A stretch of 64,000 bases of DNA from Streptomyces chartreusis (GTDB lineage Bacteria; Actinomycetota; Actinomycetes; Streptomycetales; Streptomycetaceae). The notes beneath the pieces are model-generated. The model made no database searches. It was not told the origin of the DNA and worked only from the letters and a program-made list of their open reading frames with translations. Each line of letters opens with the position of its first letter. Position 1 is the stretch's first letter. The position numbers and the translations under genes were made by a program. Below are positions 32,305 to 41,309 of the stretch, in pieces. Location of the stretch: the NCBI RefSeq assembly GCF_008704715.1, contig NZ_CP023689.1, positions 8,494,001 through 8,558,000 on the forward strand, read 5' to 3'.

Positions 32305-34818
32305 TCACAGCTGGCCTACGTCGGTGACGCGGACCACGGCACGGCCCTCCCCGTCGGAAGCGGTGAGGTCGATCTCCGCGCTGATGCCCCAGTCGTGGTC
32401 GCCGTTCGGGTCGTCGAAGATCTGGCGGACCCGCCACAGACGGTTCGCCGGCTCCTCCTCGATCACCAGGAGCTTCGGACCGCGGGCGTCAGGACCGGTG
32501 CCGAGGTCCTCGTACTCGTCCCAGTACTTGTCCATCGCCTCGCCCCAGGCGTCGGCGTCCCAGCCCGCGTCGGCGTCCATCTCGCCCAGCTCCTCGACCT
32601 GGTCGAGGGCGGCGAGCTCGACACGACGGAACAAGGCGTTGCGGACGAGGACGCGGAAGGCGCGCGCGTTGGTCGTGACCGGCTTGACCTCGTCGGCCTT
32701 CTCCTGGGCCTCCTCCGCGGTCATCTCCTCCGGGTTGGCGAGCTGTTCCCACTCGTCCAGCAGGCTGGAGTCGACCTGGCGCACCATCTCGCCGAGCCAC
32801 TCGATCAGGTCCTGGAGGTCCTCGGACTTGAGGTCGTCGGGGATGTTGTGATCGAGGGTCTTGTAGGCGCTGGCGAGGTAGCGCAACACGATGCCCTCGG
32901 TGCGGGCCAGCTCGTAGACGGACACCAACTCAGTGAAGGACAGCGCCCGTTCGTACATGTCCCGGATCACGGACTTCGGCGACAGCGGGTGGTCGCCGAC
33001 CCAGGGGTGGCTCTTGCGGTACGTGTTGTACGCGTGGAAGAGCAGCTCCTCCAGGGGCTTCGGGTAGCTGATGTCCTGGAGGCGCTCCATGCGCTCCTCG
33101 TACTCGACGCCGTCCGCCTTCATCGCGGCGACGGCCTCGCCCTTCGCCTTGTTCAGCTGGGCGACCAGGATCTGCCGCGGGTCGTCCAGCGTGGACTCGA
33201 CGACGGACACCATGTCGAGGGCGTACGACGGCGACTCCGGGTCCAGCAGCTCGAACGCGGCCAACGCGAAGGTGGACAGCGGCTGGTTGAGCGCGAAGTC
33301 CTGCTGGAGGTCGACGGTGAGACGGGCGATGCGTCCGGTCGCGTCCGGCTCGTCGAGCTTCTCCACGATGCCGCCGTCCAGCAGCGAGCGGTAGATCGCG
33401 ATCGCGCGCCGGATGTGCCGCAGCTGCTGTTTGCGGGGCTCGTGGTTGTCCTCCAGCAGGTGCCGCATCGCCTCGAAGGCGTTGCCCGGCCGGGCGATGA
33501 CCGACAGCAGCATGGTGTGCGTCACCCGGAAACGGGACGTCAGCGGCTCCGGCTCGGAGGCGATGAGCTTCTCGAAGGTGTTCTCCGTCCAGGCGACGAA
33601 GCCCTCTGGTGCCTTCTTGCGGACGACCTTGCGGCGCTTCTTCGGGTCGTCGCCGGCCTTGGCGAGCGCCTTCTCGTTCTCGATGACGTGCTCGGGCGCC
33701 TGCGCCACGACGAAGCCCGCCGTGTCGAAGCCCGCCCGCCCGGCGCGGCCGGCGATCTGGTGGAACTCACGGGCGCGCAGCGTGCGGACACGGTTGCCGT
33801 CGTACTTGGTCAGGGCCGTGAACAGCACTGTGCGAATGGGGACGTTGACACCCACGCCGAGCGTGTCCGTGCCGCAGATGACCTTCAGCAGACCGGCCTG
33901 CGCGAGCTTCTCCACCAGACGCCGGTACTTCGGCAGCATGCCGGCGTGATGGACACCGATGCCGTGCCGGACGTAACGGGACAGGTTGCGGCCGAACTTG
34001 GTGGTGAAGCGGAAGTTGCCGATCAGCTCGGCGATTTGCTCCTTCTCCTCGCGCGAGCACATGTTGATGCTCATCAGCGCCTGCGCCCGCTCCACGGCCT
34101 GCGCCTGCGTGAAGTGCACGATGTAGACCGGCGCCTGCTTGGTGTCCAGCAGCTCCGTCAGCGTCTCGGTGAGCGGGGTGAACCGGTACTCGTAGGAGAG
34201 CGGGACGGGGCGGGTCGCCGAGCGGACCACCGACGTCGGGCGGCCGGTGCGGCGGGTGAGGTCCTGCTCGAACATCGAGACGTCGCCGAGCGTGGCCGAC
34301 ATCAGGATGAACTGCGCCTGCGGCAGCTCCAGGATCGGGATCTGCCAGGCCCAGCCCCGGTCGCCCTCGGCGTAGAAGTGGAACTCGTCCATGACGACCT
34401 GGCCGACGTCCGCCTGCTTGCCGTCGCGCAGCGCGATCGACGCGAGCACCTCGGCGGTGCAGCAGATGACGGGGGCGTCGGCGTTGACCGAAGCGTCGCC
34501 GGTGAGCATGCCGACGTTCTCGGTGCCGAAGATCTTGCACAGCTCGAAGAACTTCTCCGACACGAGCGCCTTGATCGGCGCGGTGTAGAAGGTGACCTCG
34601 TCCCGGGCCAGCGCGGCAAAGTGGGCGCCCGCAGCGATCATGCTCTTGCCGGAGCCGGTCGGCGTCGACACGATCACGTTCGCGCCGGAGACCACCTCGA
34701 TCAGCGCCTCCTCCTGGTGGGGATAGAGGGTGAGCCCACGCTCCTCGGCCCACGACTCGAAGGCTTCGTAGAGGGCGTCGGGGTCGGCGGTCGGCGGCAG
34801 CTGATCGATGAGGGTCAC
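32305..34818 (-). CDS. Ski2-like DEAD/DEAH-box RNA helicase (DUF3516 type)
   Basis: 837 residues from GTG 34818, giving the start MTLIDQLPPTADPDALYE; the frame opens ten codons further up. Motor motifs are Walker A VIVSTPTGSGKSM with Lys58, FYTAPIKALVSEKF (Ia), VMDEFHFY (DEVH-like II), FILMSATLGD (III), CGTDTLGVGVNVPIRTVLF (V) and FHQIAGRAGRAGFD (VI). This order and the long C-terminal helical region match the actinobacterial helicases with DUF3516, related to Ski2/Mtr4 and HelY. They are expected to unwind RNA in turnover or ribosome metabolism. Divergent from the membrane hydrolase gene at 34964. Confidence 0.92.
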   Translation of the reverse strand: MTLIDQLPPTADPDALYEAFESWAEERGLTLYPHQEEALIEVVSGANVIVSTPTGSGKSMIAAGAHFAALARDEVTFYTAPIKALVSEKFFELCKIFGTENVGMLTGDASVNADAPVICCTAEVLASIALRDGKQADVGQVVMDEFHFYAEGDRGWAWQIPILELPQAQFILMSATLGDVSMFEQDLTRRTGRPTSVVRSATRPVPLSYEYRFTPLTETLTELLDTKQAPVYIVHFTQAQAVERAQALMSINMCSREEKEQIAELIGNFRFTTKFGRNLSRYVRHGIGVHHAGMLPKYRRLVEKLAQAGLLKVICGTDTLGVGVNVPIRTVLFTALTKYDGNRVRTLRAREFHQIAGRAGRAGFDTAGFVVAQAPEHVIENEKALAKAGDDPKKRRKVVRKKAPEGFVAWTENTFEKLIASEPEPLTSRFRVTHTMLLSVIARPGNAFEAMRHLLEDNHEPRKQQLRHIRRAIAIYRSLLDGGIVEKLDEPDATGRIARLTVDLQQDFALNQPLSTFALAAFELLDPESPSYALDMVSVVESTLDDPRQILVAQLNKAKGEAVAAMKADGVEYEERMERLQDISYPKPLEELLFHAYNTYRKSHPWVGDHPLSPKSVIRDMYERALSFTELVSVYELARTEGIVLRYLASAYKTLDHNIPDDLKSEDLQDLIEWLGEMVRQVDSSLLDEWEQLANPEEMTAEEAQEKADEVKPVTTNARAFRVLVRNALFRRVELAALDQVEELGEMDADAGWDADAWGEAMDKYWDEYEDLGTGPDARGPKLLVIEEEPANRLWRVRQIFDDPNGDHDWGISAEIDLTASDGEGRAVVRVTDVGQL

Positions 34819-34963
34819 CCACCCATCTTGCCTGCCCTCCTGCCTCATCGGGGAATCGGCTGCGAGGTCGAAGATCGCGAACGCTACGCTGTGTCGCCGA
34901 CGACAAGTCAGCGATCCCGGTCAACTGGACAGCGGCACACGAGGAATGGGGCGGGCAACGGCC

Positions 34964-35758
34964 ATGATGGGACCAGCACACTCACTGTCGGGCGCCGCCG
35001 CCTGGCTCGGGGTCGGAGCGGCCGCCACCGCGGCCGGGCACGGAATGCCCTGGCCCGTGCTGCTCGCCGGCGCGCTGATCTGCGCCGGAGCCGCACTCGC
35101 CCCGGATCTCGACCACAAGGCGGCCACGATCTCGCGGTCCTTCGGTCCGGTGTCGCGCTGGCTGTGCGAGATCGTCGACAAGCTGTCGTACGCCGTCTAC
35201 AAGGCGACGAAGAAGCAGGGCGATCCGCGTCGCTCCGGTGGGCATCGCACGCTCACGCACACCTGGCTGTGGGCGGTCATGATCGGCGGCGGCACCTCGG
35301 CGCTGGCGATCACCGGTGGCCGCTGGGCGGTGCTGGCGATCCTCTTCGTGCACATGGTGCTGGCGATCGAGGGTCTGCTGTGGCGGGCGGCCCGGGGTTC
35401 CAGCAGCGACGTCCTGGTCTGGCTGCTGGCGGCGACCAGCGCGTGGATCCTCGCGGGCGTGCTGGACAAGCCGGGCAACGGTTCGGACTGGCTGTTCACG
35501 GCGCCCGGCCAGGAGTATCTGTGGCTGGGGCTGCCCATCGTGCTGGGCGCGCTGGTGCACGACATCGGGGACGCGCTGACGGTGTCCGGCTGCCCGATCC
35601 TGTGGCCGATCCCGGTGGGCCGCAAGCGCTGGTACCCGCTTGGGCCGCCCAAGGTCATGCGGTTCCGGGCCGGCAGCTGGGTCGAGCTCAAGGTGCTGAT
35701 GCCGGTGTTCATGCTGCTCGGCGGAGTGGGCTGCGCGGCGGCGCTCAACGTGATCTGA
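34964..35758 (+). CDS. YdjM/DUF457-like membrane-bound metal-dependent hydrolase
   Basis: 264 residues from ATG 34964; an ATG at 34946 is in frame but has no room for a ribosome-binding site. The family signature is at the N-terminus and middle: MGPAHSLSGAA, ALAPDLDHKAATISRSFGPVSR, GGHRTLTHT and LGALVHDIGDALTVSGCP, whose His and Asp residues form the putative metal site facing the cytoplasm. Five to six transmembrane helices follow this scheme. The molecular function of the family is not settled. Confidence 0.87.
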   Translation: MMGPAHSLSGAAAWLGVGAAATAAGHGMPWPVLLAGALICAGAALAPDLDHKAATISRSFGPVSRWLCEIVDKLSYAVYKATKKQGDPRRSGGHRTLTHTWLWAVMIGGGTSALAITGGRWAVLAILFVHMVLAIEGLLWRAARGSSSDVLVWLLAATSAWILAGVLDKPGNGSDWLFTAPGQEYLWLGLPIVLGALVHDIGDALTVSGCPILWPIPVGRKRWYPLGPPKVMRFRAGSWVELKVLMPVFMLLGGVGCAAALNVI

Positions 35759-35859
35759 GCGGGCGGCGGCGTGGGCGGCACCATCGCGGTGACCCGCCCG
35801 CGCAACCGGACAGCCGCACGTCCCCGGCTTCCGGCGTGCTCACCCACCTCCCGGCAGGA

Positions 35860-36120
35860 TCAGCCGGCTTCTCCCGTACCACCGCCGTAGCGCCGCTCGA
35901 AGGCGGCGACTCGGCCCTCGGAGTCCACCGTTCTGGCCTTGCCTGTGTAGAAGGGGTGACTCTCCGAGGAGATCTCGACGTCCACGACCGGGTAGGTCGC
36001 GCCGTCGTCCCACTCGATGGTCTGGTCGCTGGTCGCGGTGGACCGGGTCAGGAAGGCGTAGCCTGCGGCGCGGTCACGGAAGACGACCGCGTGGTAGTCG
36101 GGGTGCTTGTCCTGCTGCAT
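35860..36120 (-). CDS. rpmE2: 50S ribosomal protein L31, type B
   Basis: 86 residues. KHPDYHAVVFRDRAAGYAFLTRSTATS and SSESHPFYTGKARTVDSEGRVAAFERRYG are classic L31. The zinc-ribbon cysteines of type A L31 are absent, so this is the zinc-independent B form. In Streptomyces such paralogues are usually repressed by Zur and replace the zinc-containing L31 under zinc starvation. I looked in the 165 bp upstream to the DUF5709 stop and saw no AT-rich Zur-like palindrome, so control may come from elsewhere. The upstream stretch 36121-36285 is GC-rich and holds no other gene. Confidence 0.95.
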   Translation of the reverse strand: MQQDKHPDYHAVVFRDRAAGYAFLTRSTATSDQTIEWDDGATYPVVDVEISSESHPFYTGKARTVDSEGRVAAFERRYGGGTGEAG

Positions 36121-36285
36121 GCGAGCTCCTCGGGTGGCGGGATCGGCGGGGCCGACGGCCTGGGGGCGACGGATGAAGCCGGTGGGGTTGCGGGCGAAGC
36201 CGATGGGGCGGCCACCGCGATCGCGGGGACCGCGGGACGGAGCGGGCCGGCGTCGCAGGCTCCGGTGCCACGGGTACCGCCTCCG

Positions 36286-36756
36286 TCAGCCGGACAGGGA
36301 GTCCTCGTCGACGATGTGCATGGCGGCCTCCTCGGCGGACGCCGCCGCGCCGTCGATGCCCACGTCCGTCGCGACGAGCGCGCTCTCGTCGTCCTCGTGG
36401 GCGCCCTCGTCGGGTGCCACGAGGCGACCGGAGCGCAGGGCGCCGACCTCGTTGTCGAGGAGTTCCCCGTCGGTGCCCTCCGCGTCACCCATGCCGTCGC
36501 CGTCGGGCGTGGCAAGGTCCGGCATCTCCTCGGCAAGGCGTTGGTCGAGGGTCTCGCCCTCGTGGCGTTCGGCGGCCGTGACACCGGAGTGCTCCACGGC
36601 CCATGGTCGGTCCGGTGGGGACCAGCCACGGTCCAGGGGGTCGTCGACGCCGTCGTTCTCCAGGGTGTCCTCCGCGTCCAGCAGCCCCGTGTCCTCACGC
36701 TGATCGGAAGCGTCGGGCTGGTAGACGTCGTCACCCCATCCCTCGGCGCTGTTCAC
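36286..36756 (-). CDS. DUF5709-family acidic protein
   Basis: 156 residues from GTG 36756, with ggagg 5 nt upstream. Sequence pattern AEGWGDDVYQPDASDQREDTGLLDAEDTLENDGVDDPLDRGWSPPDRPWAVE, then GETLDQRLAEEMPD, is typical of DUF5709, a short actinobacterial family of unknown role. It is very acidic (many Asp/Glu) and has no membrane span. Read in the same direction as rpmE2 but separated from it by 165 bp. The upstream side is the long repeat-rich non-coding tract at 36.8-37.5 kb. Confidence 0.85.
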   Translation of the reverse strand: MNSAEGWGDDVYQPDASDQREDTGLLDAEDTLENDGVDDPLDRGWSPPDRPWAVEHSGVTAAERHEGETLDQRLAEEMPDLATPDGDGMGDAEGTDGELLDNEVGALRSGRLVAPDEGAHEDDESALVATDVGIDGAAASAEEAAMHIVDEDSLSG

Positions 36757-37037
36757 GGGTACCTCCAGGTGGTGCGGACGGGCCTGAACCCACCGCGGCG
36801 AGCGACGGGCCGTCGCGGCGCGGGGCACAGGCCGCACCCGGCGCGAACCGAGAGGTTCCCGGGTGCTCCCCGAACCGGTGCCGCTATCCAGCCTTCCACC
36901 CCTTTTCGCCCCGGCGCAACGGCACGGGCAGAGGCGACCAGTCCGGATGCATCCGGGCTCGTTCCGTGCGGTCATGCCGGGCGGAGGCGGCGGGGCGAGG
37001 TTCGGTCCGCCGGACACGGATGCCCCGGCCTGGCGAG

Positions 37038-37294
37038 GGCCGACGCTGCCCAGGTCACGGGGGACGCCAGCCTCGCTACGACCGCAATCGGCCGATGCTG
37101 CCTGGTCAGGGCGGACGCTGGCCTGGTACGGCCGCAGTCGGCCGACATGGCCCTGGTCATGACCGACGTCGGCCTGGCCACGACCTCAGCCGCCCGACAG
37201 TGCCCGGGTCACGGCGGACGCCAGCCCGGCACGGCCTCAGCCGGCCGACGCGGCTCAGGTCGTGGCAGACACCGGCCTGGCCACGACCGCAGCC
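37038..37294. repeat. Five tandem 50-52 bp units
   Basis: Units begin with ggccgac (or close variants) at 37038, 37090, 37140, 37192 and 37243, with a partial sixth at 37295. Each unit follows the pattern ggccgac-x-ctgcc-x-ggtcacggcggacgcc-agcctgg-c-acgaccgcagc. Copies differ by about 20-30 percent, so the array is old or under loose selection. No gene explains it. Confidence 0.8.
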
Positions 37295-37344
37295 GGCCCC
37301 GGCAGCCGGACCCGCCGCCTCCACGCCGCCCCGGCCACAGCCCG

Positions 37345-37445
37345 CCACCACTCACCAGGACCCCCTGCCACCACCACCCACCAGGACCCCGGCCGCCATC
37401 ACCCACCAGCACCCCCTACCGCCACCACTCACCAAGACCCCAACC
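37345..37445. repeat. C-rich (minus-strand G-rich) tandem array, G-quadruplex prone
   Basis: About four units of 23-28 bp on the pattern gccaccactcaccaggacccc. The minus strand therefore carries several runs of four or five G at short intervals, which can form G-quadruplexes in DNA or in RNA read through from the ABC exporter gene that ends at 37485 on that strand. It could help terminate that transcript. Confidence 0.6.
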
Positions 37446-37484
37446 GACGCCCGCCGACCCCGGCACCCCCGCCCTCACCCCCAC

Positions 37485-39272
37485 TCACCCATGCCAGGAC
37501 CGCCACAGCGCCGCGTACGCACCGTTCGCCGCGACCAGTTCCTCGTGGCTGCCCAGCTCGCTGATCCGGCCGTTCTCCACGACGGCGATGACGTCCGCGT
37601 CATGGGCGGTGTGGAGGCGGTGGGCGATGGCGACGACCGTGCGGCCGTCGAGGACGCGGGCGAGGGAGCGTTCCAGGTGGCGGGCGGCGCGTGGGTCGAG
37701 AAGGGACGTCGCTTCGTCCAGGACCAGCGTGTGCGGGTCGGCCAGCACCAGGCGGGCCAGGGCGATCTGCTGTGCCTGGGCAGGGGTGAGCGCGAAGCCG
37801 CCCGAGCCGACCTCGGTGTCGAGGCCCTCGTCGAGCGCACGCGCCCACGCGTCGGCGTCGACCGCGCCCAGTGCCGCCCACAGCTCGGCGTCGGCCGCGT
37901 CGGTGCGGGCCAGGAGCAGGTTGTCGCGCAGGGAGCCCACGAACACGTGGTGCTCCTGGTTGACCAGGGCGACATGGGAGCGGACGCGCTCGGCGGTCAT
38001 CCGGGACAGTTCGGCCCCGCCGAGGGTGATCCGGCCGTCGCGGGGCGCGTAGATGCCGGCGAGCAGCCTGCCCAGCGTGGACTTGCCGGCGCCGGACGGG
38101 CCGACCAGGGCCAGCCGGGTGCCGGGCGCGACCTCCAGGGAGACCTTGCGCAGCACGTCCACGCCCTCCAGGTAGCCGAAGTGCACCCGGTCGGCGTGCA
38201 CGTCACGGCCGGCGGGCGCCAGCTCGGTGTCCCCGGCGTCCGGCTCGATGTCCCGGACCCCGACCAGCCGGGCCAGCGACACCTGGGCCACCTGGAGCTC
38301 GTCGTACCAGCGCAGGATCAGGCCCACCGGGTCTACCAGCATCTGCGCGATCAGCGCGCCGGTCGTCAGCTGACCGACGCCGATCCAGCCCTGGAGGACG
38401 AAGACACCGCCGATCATGAGGACGGAGGCGAGGACGGTCACATGGGTGACGTTGATGATCGGGAAGAGCACGGACCGCAGCCAGAGCGTGTACCGCTCCC
38501 ACGCGGTCCACTGCTGGACCCGCAGGTCCGACAGTTCGACCCGGCGGGCGCCGAGGCGGTGGGCCTCGACGGTGTGCCCGGCGTCCACGGTCTCGGCGAG
38601 AGCGGCGGCCACCGAGGCGTACCCGGCGGCCTCCGAGCGGTAGGCGGCGGGCGCCCGCTTGAAGTACCAGCGGCAGCCGATCACCAGCAGCGGCACGGCG
38701 AGCAGCACCGCGGCGGCGAGCGGTGGCGCGGTGATGATCAGCCCGCCCAGCAGCAGGGCCGCCCACACCACGCCGATCGCGAGCTGTGGCACGGCCTCGC
38801 GCATGGCGTTGGCCAGCCGGTCGATGTCCGTCGTGATCCGGGACAGCAGGTCGCCCGTCCCGGCGCGCTCCAGGACGCCGGGCGGCAGTCCGACCGACCG
38901 TACGAGGAAGTCCTCGCGCAGATCGGCCAGCATCCGCTCGCCGAGCATCGCCCCGCGCAGCCGCACCTGCCGTACGAACACGGCCTGTACGACGAGCGCG
39001 GCCACGAACAGGCCGACGGTGAGCTCCAGATGGAGTTCGCGTTCGGGGGCTCCGTCCGAGACCCGCTCGACCAGGCCGCCGAGCAGCCAGGGTCCCGCCA
39101 TCGACGCCAGCACGGCGACCGTGTTGACGGTGACGAGCAGCAGGAAGGCGCGGCGGTGCCGTTGGAACAGCTCCACCACGTAGGCGCGTACGGTCGTGGG
39201 GGCGCCGACCGGCAGGGTGTTCGCCGTCGTCGGGGCCGCCGGGTCGAACTCCGGTGGCGCAACGCCGATCAT
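37485..39272 (-). CDS. ABC exporter half-transporter, subunit with intact Walker A
   Basis: 595 residues: an N-terminal six-helix transmembrane domain (about 35-325) and a nucleotide-binding domain. Walker A is intact (ALVGPSGAGKSTLG), Walker B is TLVLDEATSLLD with the catalytic Glu, and the H-loop is VVAIAHRLHT. The signature region, however, reads GGFALTPAQAQQIALARLVL, so the LSGGQ motif is replaced by LTPAQ. It follows its partner with a 4-bp overlap (ATG 39272 in ATGA, gaggag upstream). The two probably form a heterodimer exporting lipids, drugs or peptides. Substrate unknown. Confidence 0.92.
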   Translation of the reverse strand: MIGVAPPEFDPAAPTTANTLPVGAPTTVRAYVVELFQRHRRAFLLLVTVNTVAVLASMAGPWLLGGLVERVSDGAPERELHLELTVGLFVAALVVQAVFVRQVRLRGAMLGERMLADLREDFLVRSVGLPPGVLERAGTGDLLSRITTDIDRLANAMREAVPQLAIGVVWAALLLGGLIITAPPLAAAVLLAVPLLVIGCRWYFKRAPAAYRSEAAGYASVAAALAETVDAGHTVEAHRLGARRVELSDLRVQQWTAWERYTLWLRSVLFPIINVTHVTVLASVLMIGGVFVLQGWIGVGQLTTGALIAQMLVDPVGLILRWYDELQVAQVSLARLVGVRDIEPDAGDTELAPAGRDVHADRVHFGYLEGVDVLRKVSLEVAPGTRLALVGPSGAGKSTLGRLLAGIYAPRDGRITLGGAELSRMTAERVRSHVALVNQEHHVFVGSLRDNLLLARTDAADAELWAALGAVDADAWARALDEGLDTEVGSGGFALTPAQAQQIALARLVLADPHTLVLDEATSLLDPRAARHLERSLARVLDGRTVVAIAHRLHTAHDADVIAVVENGRISELGSHEELVAANGAYAALWRSWHG

Positions 39273-41119
39273 GCCGACTCCTCGATCTCTTCCAGTTCCT
39301 TGAGTACTTCTTCGAGCGAGGACGCCTTGACCGGTTGGTCACCGGCCGGTCCGTCGCCGCGAGCGGTCTTCGTCTCCGCCGCCTCTTCCTCCGTCTCCCG
39401 GGTCACCACGGCCCGGTACCGGGGCTCGGCGTGCACCAGTTCGCGGTGCAGGCCGACCGCCGCGACCTCGCCGTCGTGGATCAGGACGACCCGGTCCGCG
39501 CGGTCCAGGAGCAGGGGCGAGGAGGTGAAGACCACGGTCGTGCGCCCGGCCCGCAGCTTGCGCACGCCGTGCGCGATGCGGGCCTCCGTGTGGGAGTCGA
39601 CGGCCGAGGTCGGCTCGTCCAGGACGAGCACGCCCGGGTCCGTGATCAGCGACCGCGCGAGCGCGAGGCGCTGGCGCTGCCCGCCGGACAGCGACCGGCC
39701 GCGCTCGGTGATCCGGGCGTCCATCGGGTCTTCGGCGTCGAGCGAACCCTGGACCAGTGCGGCCAGGACGTCCTCGCACTGCGCGGCCGCGAGGGCGTCC
39801 TCGGGGCGGACGTCGCCGGACCTGGGCACGTCGAGCAGTTCGCGCAAGGTGCCGGAGAGCAGTACCGGGTCCTTGTCCTGCACGAGGACGGCCGTGCGGG
39901 CGTTGTCGAGCGGCAACTCGTCCAGCGGGACGCCGCCGAGCAGCACCGAGGTGCTTTCCTCGGAGGGGTGTCCGCCGAGCCGTTCGGCCAGCCGCCCCGC
40001 CGCGTCGGGGTCGCCGCACACCACGGCGGTGAGCCGTCCCGTGGGCGCGAGCAGTCCCGTGGCCGGGTCGTACAGATCGCCGGACGGCACCTCCGCCCCG
40101 TCGCGCGACCCGCCGGTGTCGGTGGCCCGCTCCAGCGACAGCACGCGGGCGGCGCGCCGGGCCGAGGGCCGGGAGAAGGAGTACGCCATGGCGATCTCCT
40201 CGAAGTGCCGCAGCGGGTAGGTGAGGATCATGATCGAGCTGTAGACGGTGACCAGTTCGCCGATGCTCACCTTGCCCTGGCGGGCGAGGTGGACGCCGTA
40301 CCAGACCACCGCGATCAGCAGCAGGCCCGGCATCAGCACCTGGATCGCGGAGATCAGGGACCACATGCGGGCGCTGCGCACGGCTGCGTGGCGTACCTCC
40401 TGGGAGGCGCCGCGGTAGCGGTCGAGGAAGAGTTCCTCGCCGCCGATGCCGCGCAGGACGCGCAGGCCGGCGACGGTGTCGGAGGCGAGCTCGGTGGCGC
40501 GGCCCGCCTTCTCGCGCTGGACGTCGGCCCGTCGGGTGGCACGCGGCAGCAGGGGCAGTACGGCGATCGCCAGTAGCGGCAGGCCCACTGCGACGACCGT
40601 GCCCAGCTCGGGCTGGTAGACGACGAGGCCGACGCAGACGACCACGATGGTGACGGCCGCCGCGGTGAACCGGGACCAGGCCTCGACGAACCAGCCGATC
40701 TTCTCGACGTCACCCGTGGAGACGGCCACGACCTCGCCGGCCGCGACGCGCCGGGTCAGGGCCGAGCCCAGTTGCGCGGTCTTGCGGGCCAGGACCTGCT
40801 GGACGCGGGCGGCGGCCGTGATCCAGTTGGTGACGGCGGTGCGGTGCAGGAAGGTCTCGCCGATCGCGTTGCCGGCGCAGCACAGGGCGAGGAGGCCGCC
40901 CGCGAGAGCGAGCTGTTTGCCCGAACGGTCGACGACGGCCTGTACGGCGACGCCGACGCAGAACGGCAGCGCGGAGACGGAGAGGAAGTGCAACAGTCCC
41001 CAGGCCAGGGCCTTGAGCTGGCCGTCCAGCTGGTTCCTGAAGAGCCACCACAGGAATCGGGGACCTGAGCGGGCGTCCGGCACACCCGGGTCGGGGTACG
41101 GAAGGTCTTGAATCTGCAT
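39269..41119 (-). CDS. ABC exporter half-transporter, subunit with degenerate Walker A
   Basis: 616 residues from ATG 41119 (the frame opens a little further up, but MQIQDLPYPDPG fits a start). A six-helix domain precedes the nucleotide-binding domain. The Walker A region reads LTAVVCGDPDAAGRLAERLG instead of GxxGxGKST, with no Lys. The signature LSGGQRQRLALARSL and Walker B VLVLDEPTSAVD are intact, and the H-loop position reads VVFTSSPLLL without His. This subunit can therefore donate a good signature motif but cannot bind ATP canonically. It complements the downstream subunit exactly. First gene of the pair. Confidence 0.92.
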   Translation of the reverse strand: MQIQDLPYPDPGVPDARSGPRFLWWLFRNQLDGQLKALAWGLLHFLSVSALPFCVGVAVQAVVDRSGKQLALAGGLLALCCAGNAIGETFLHRTAVTNWITAAARVQQVLARKTAQLGSALTRRVAAGEVVAVSTGDVEKIGWFVEAWSRFTAAAVTIVVVCVGLVVYQPELGTVVAVGLPLLAIAVLPLLPRATRRADVQREKAGRATELASDTVAGLRVLRGIGGEELFLDRYRGASQEVRHAAVRSARMWSLISAIQVLMPGLLLIAVVWYGVHLARQGKVSIGELVTVYSSIMILTYPLRHFEEIAMAYSFSRPSARRAARVLSLERATDTGGSRDGAEVPSGDLYDPATGLLAPTGRLTAVVCGDPDAAGRLAERLGGHPSEESTSVLLGGVPLDELPLDNARTAVLVQDKDPVLLSGTLRELLDVPRSGDVRPEDALAAAQCEDVLAALVQGSLDAEDPMDARITERGRSLSGGQRQRLALARSLITDPGVLVLDEPTSAVDSHTEARIAHGVRKLRAGRTTVVFTSSPLLLDRADRVVLIHDGEVAAVGLHRELVHAEPRYRAVVTRETEEEAAETKTARGDGPAGDQPVKASSLEEVLKELEEIEESA

Positions 41120-41309
41120 GACGTCCCAGTGGCTCGTGTCAGTGAGGGGGGAGGGATGGGGTTGATCGACGGCCGTTGCGCGGAACGGGCAGCGCACGGC
41201 GGCAGCAAACCGTGACAGGTTCGCGTCGTGGCGTCGCCGGACGCAAACGGTTTTCCAACGGGCCGCTCAGTTCCGGCCCCCACGCCGGACGCGGTGCGAC
41301 CATGGACCG

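Larger units (their letters stand above)
36757..37484. other. 728-bp non-coding tract rich in tandem repeats
   Basis: No frame here has a credible start, RBS and end; long open frames on both strands are by-products of the GC bias. The tract contains two arrays, described separately: five 50-52-bp units (37038-37294) and about four C-rich 23-28-bp units (37345-37445). The first 280 bp are unremarkable GC-rich DNA upstream of the DUF5709 gene. Confidence 0.7.

Noticed and set aside
37038..37445. CRISPR array
   Set aside because: Units directly abut and diverge along their length; there are no conserved repeats separated by unique spacers and no cas genes.
31969..38052. A 2,027-codon open frame on the plus strand
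   Set aside because: It crosses thioesterase, helicase, rpmE2, DUF5709 and exporter genes on the other strand and a repeat tract. Its codon use mirrors the complement of real genes; long false frames are normal at this GC content.
36603..40220. A 1,205-codon plus-strand frame over the repeat arrays and exporter genes
   Set aside because: It is antisense to two well-supported ABC genes and contains the DNA repeats only by chance; no ribosome-binding site or recognisable domain.
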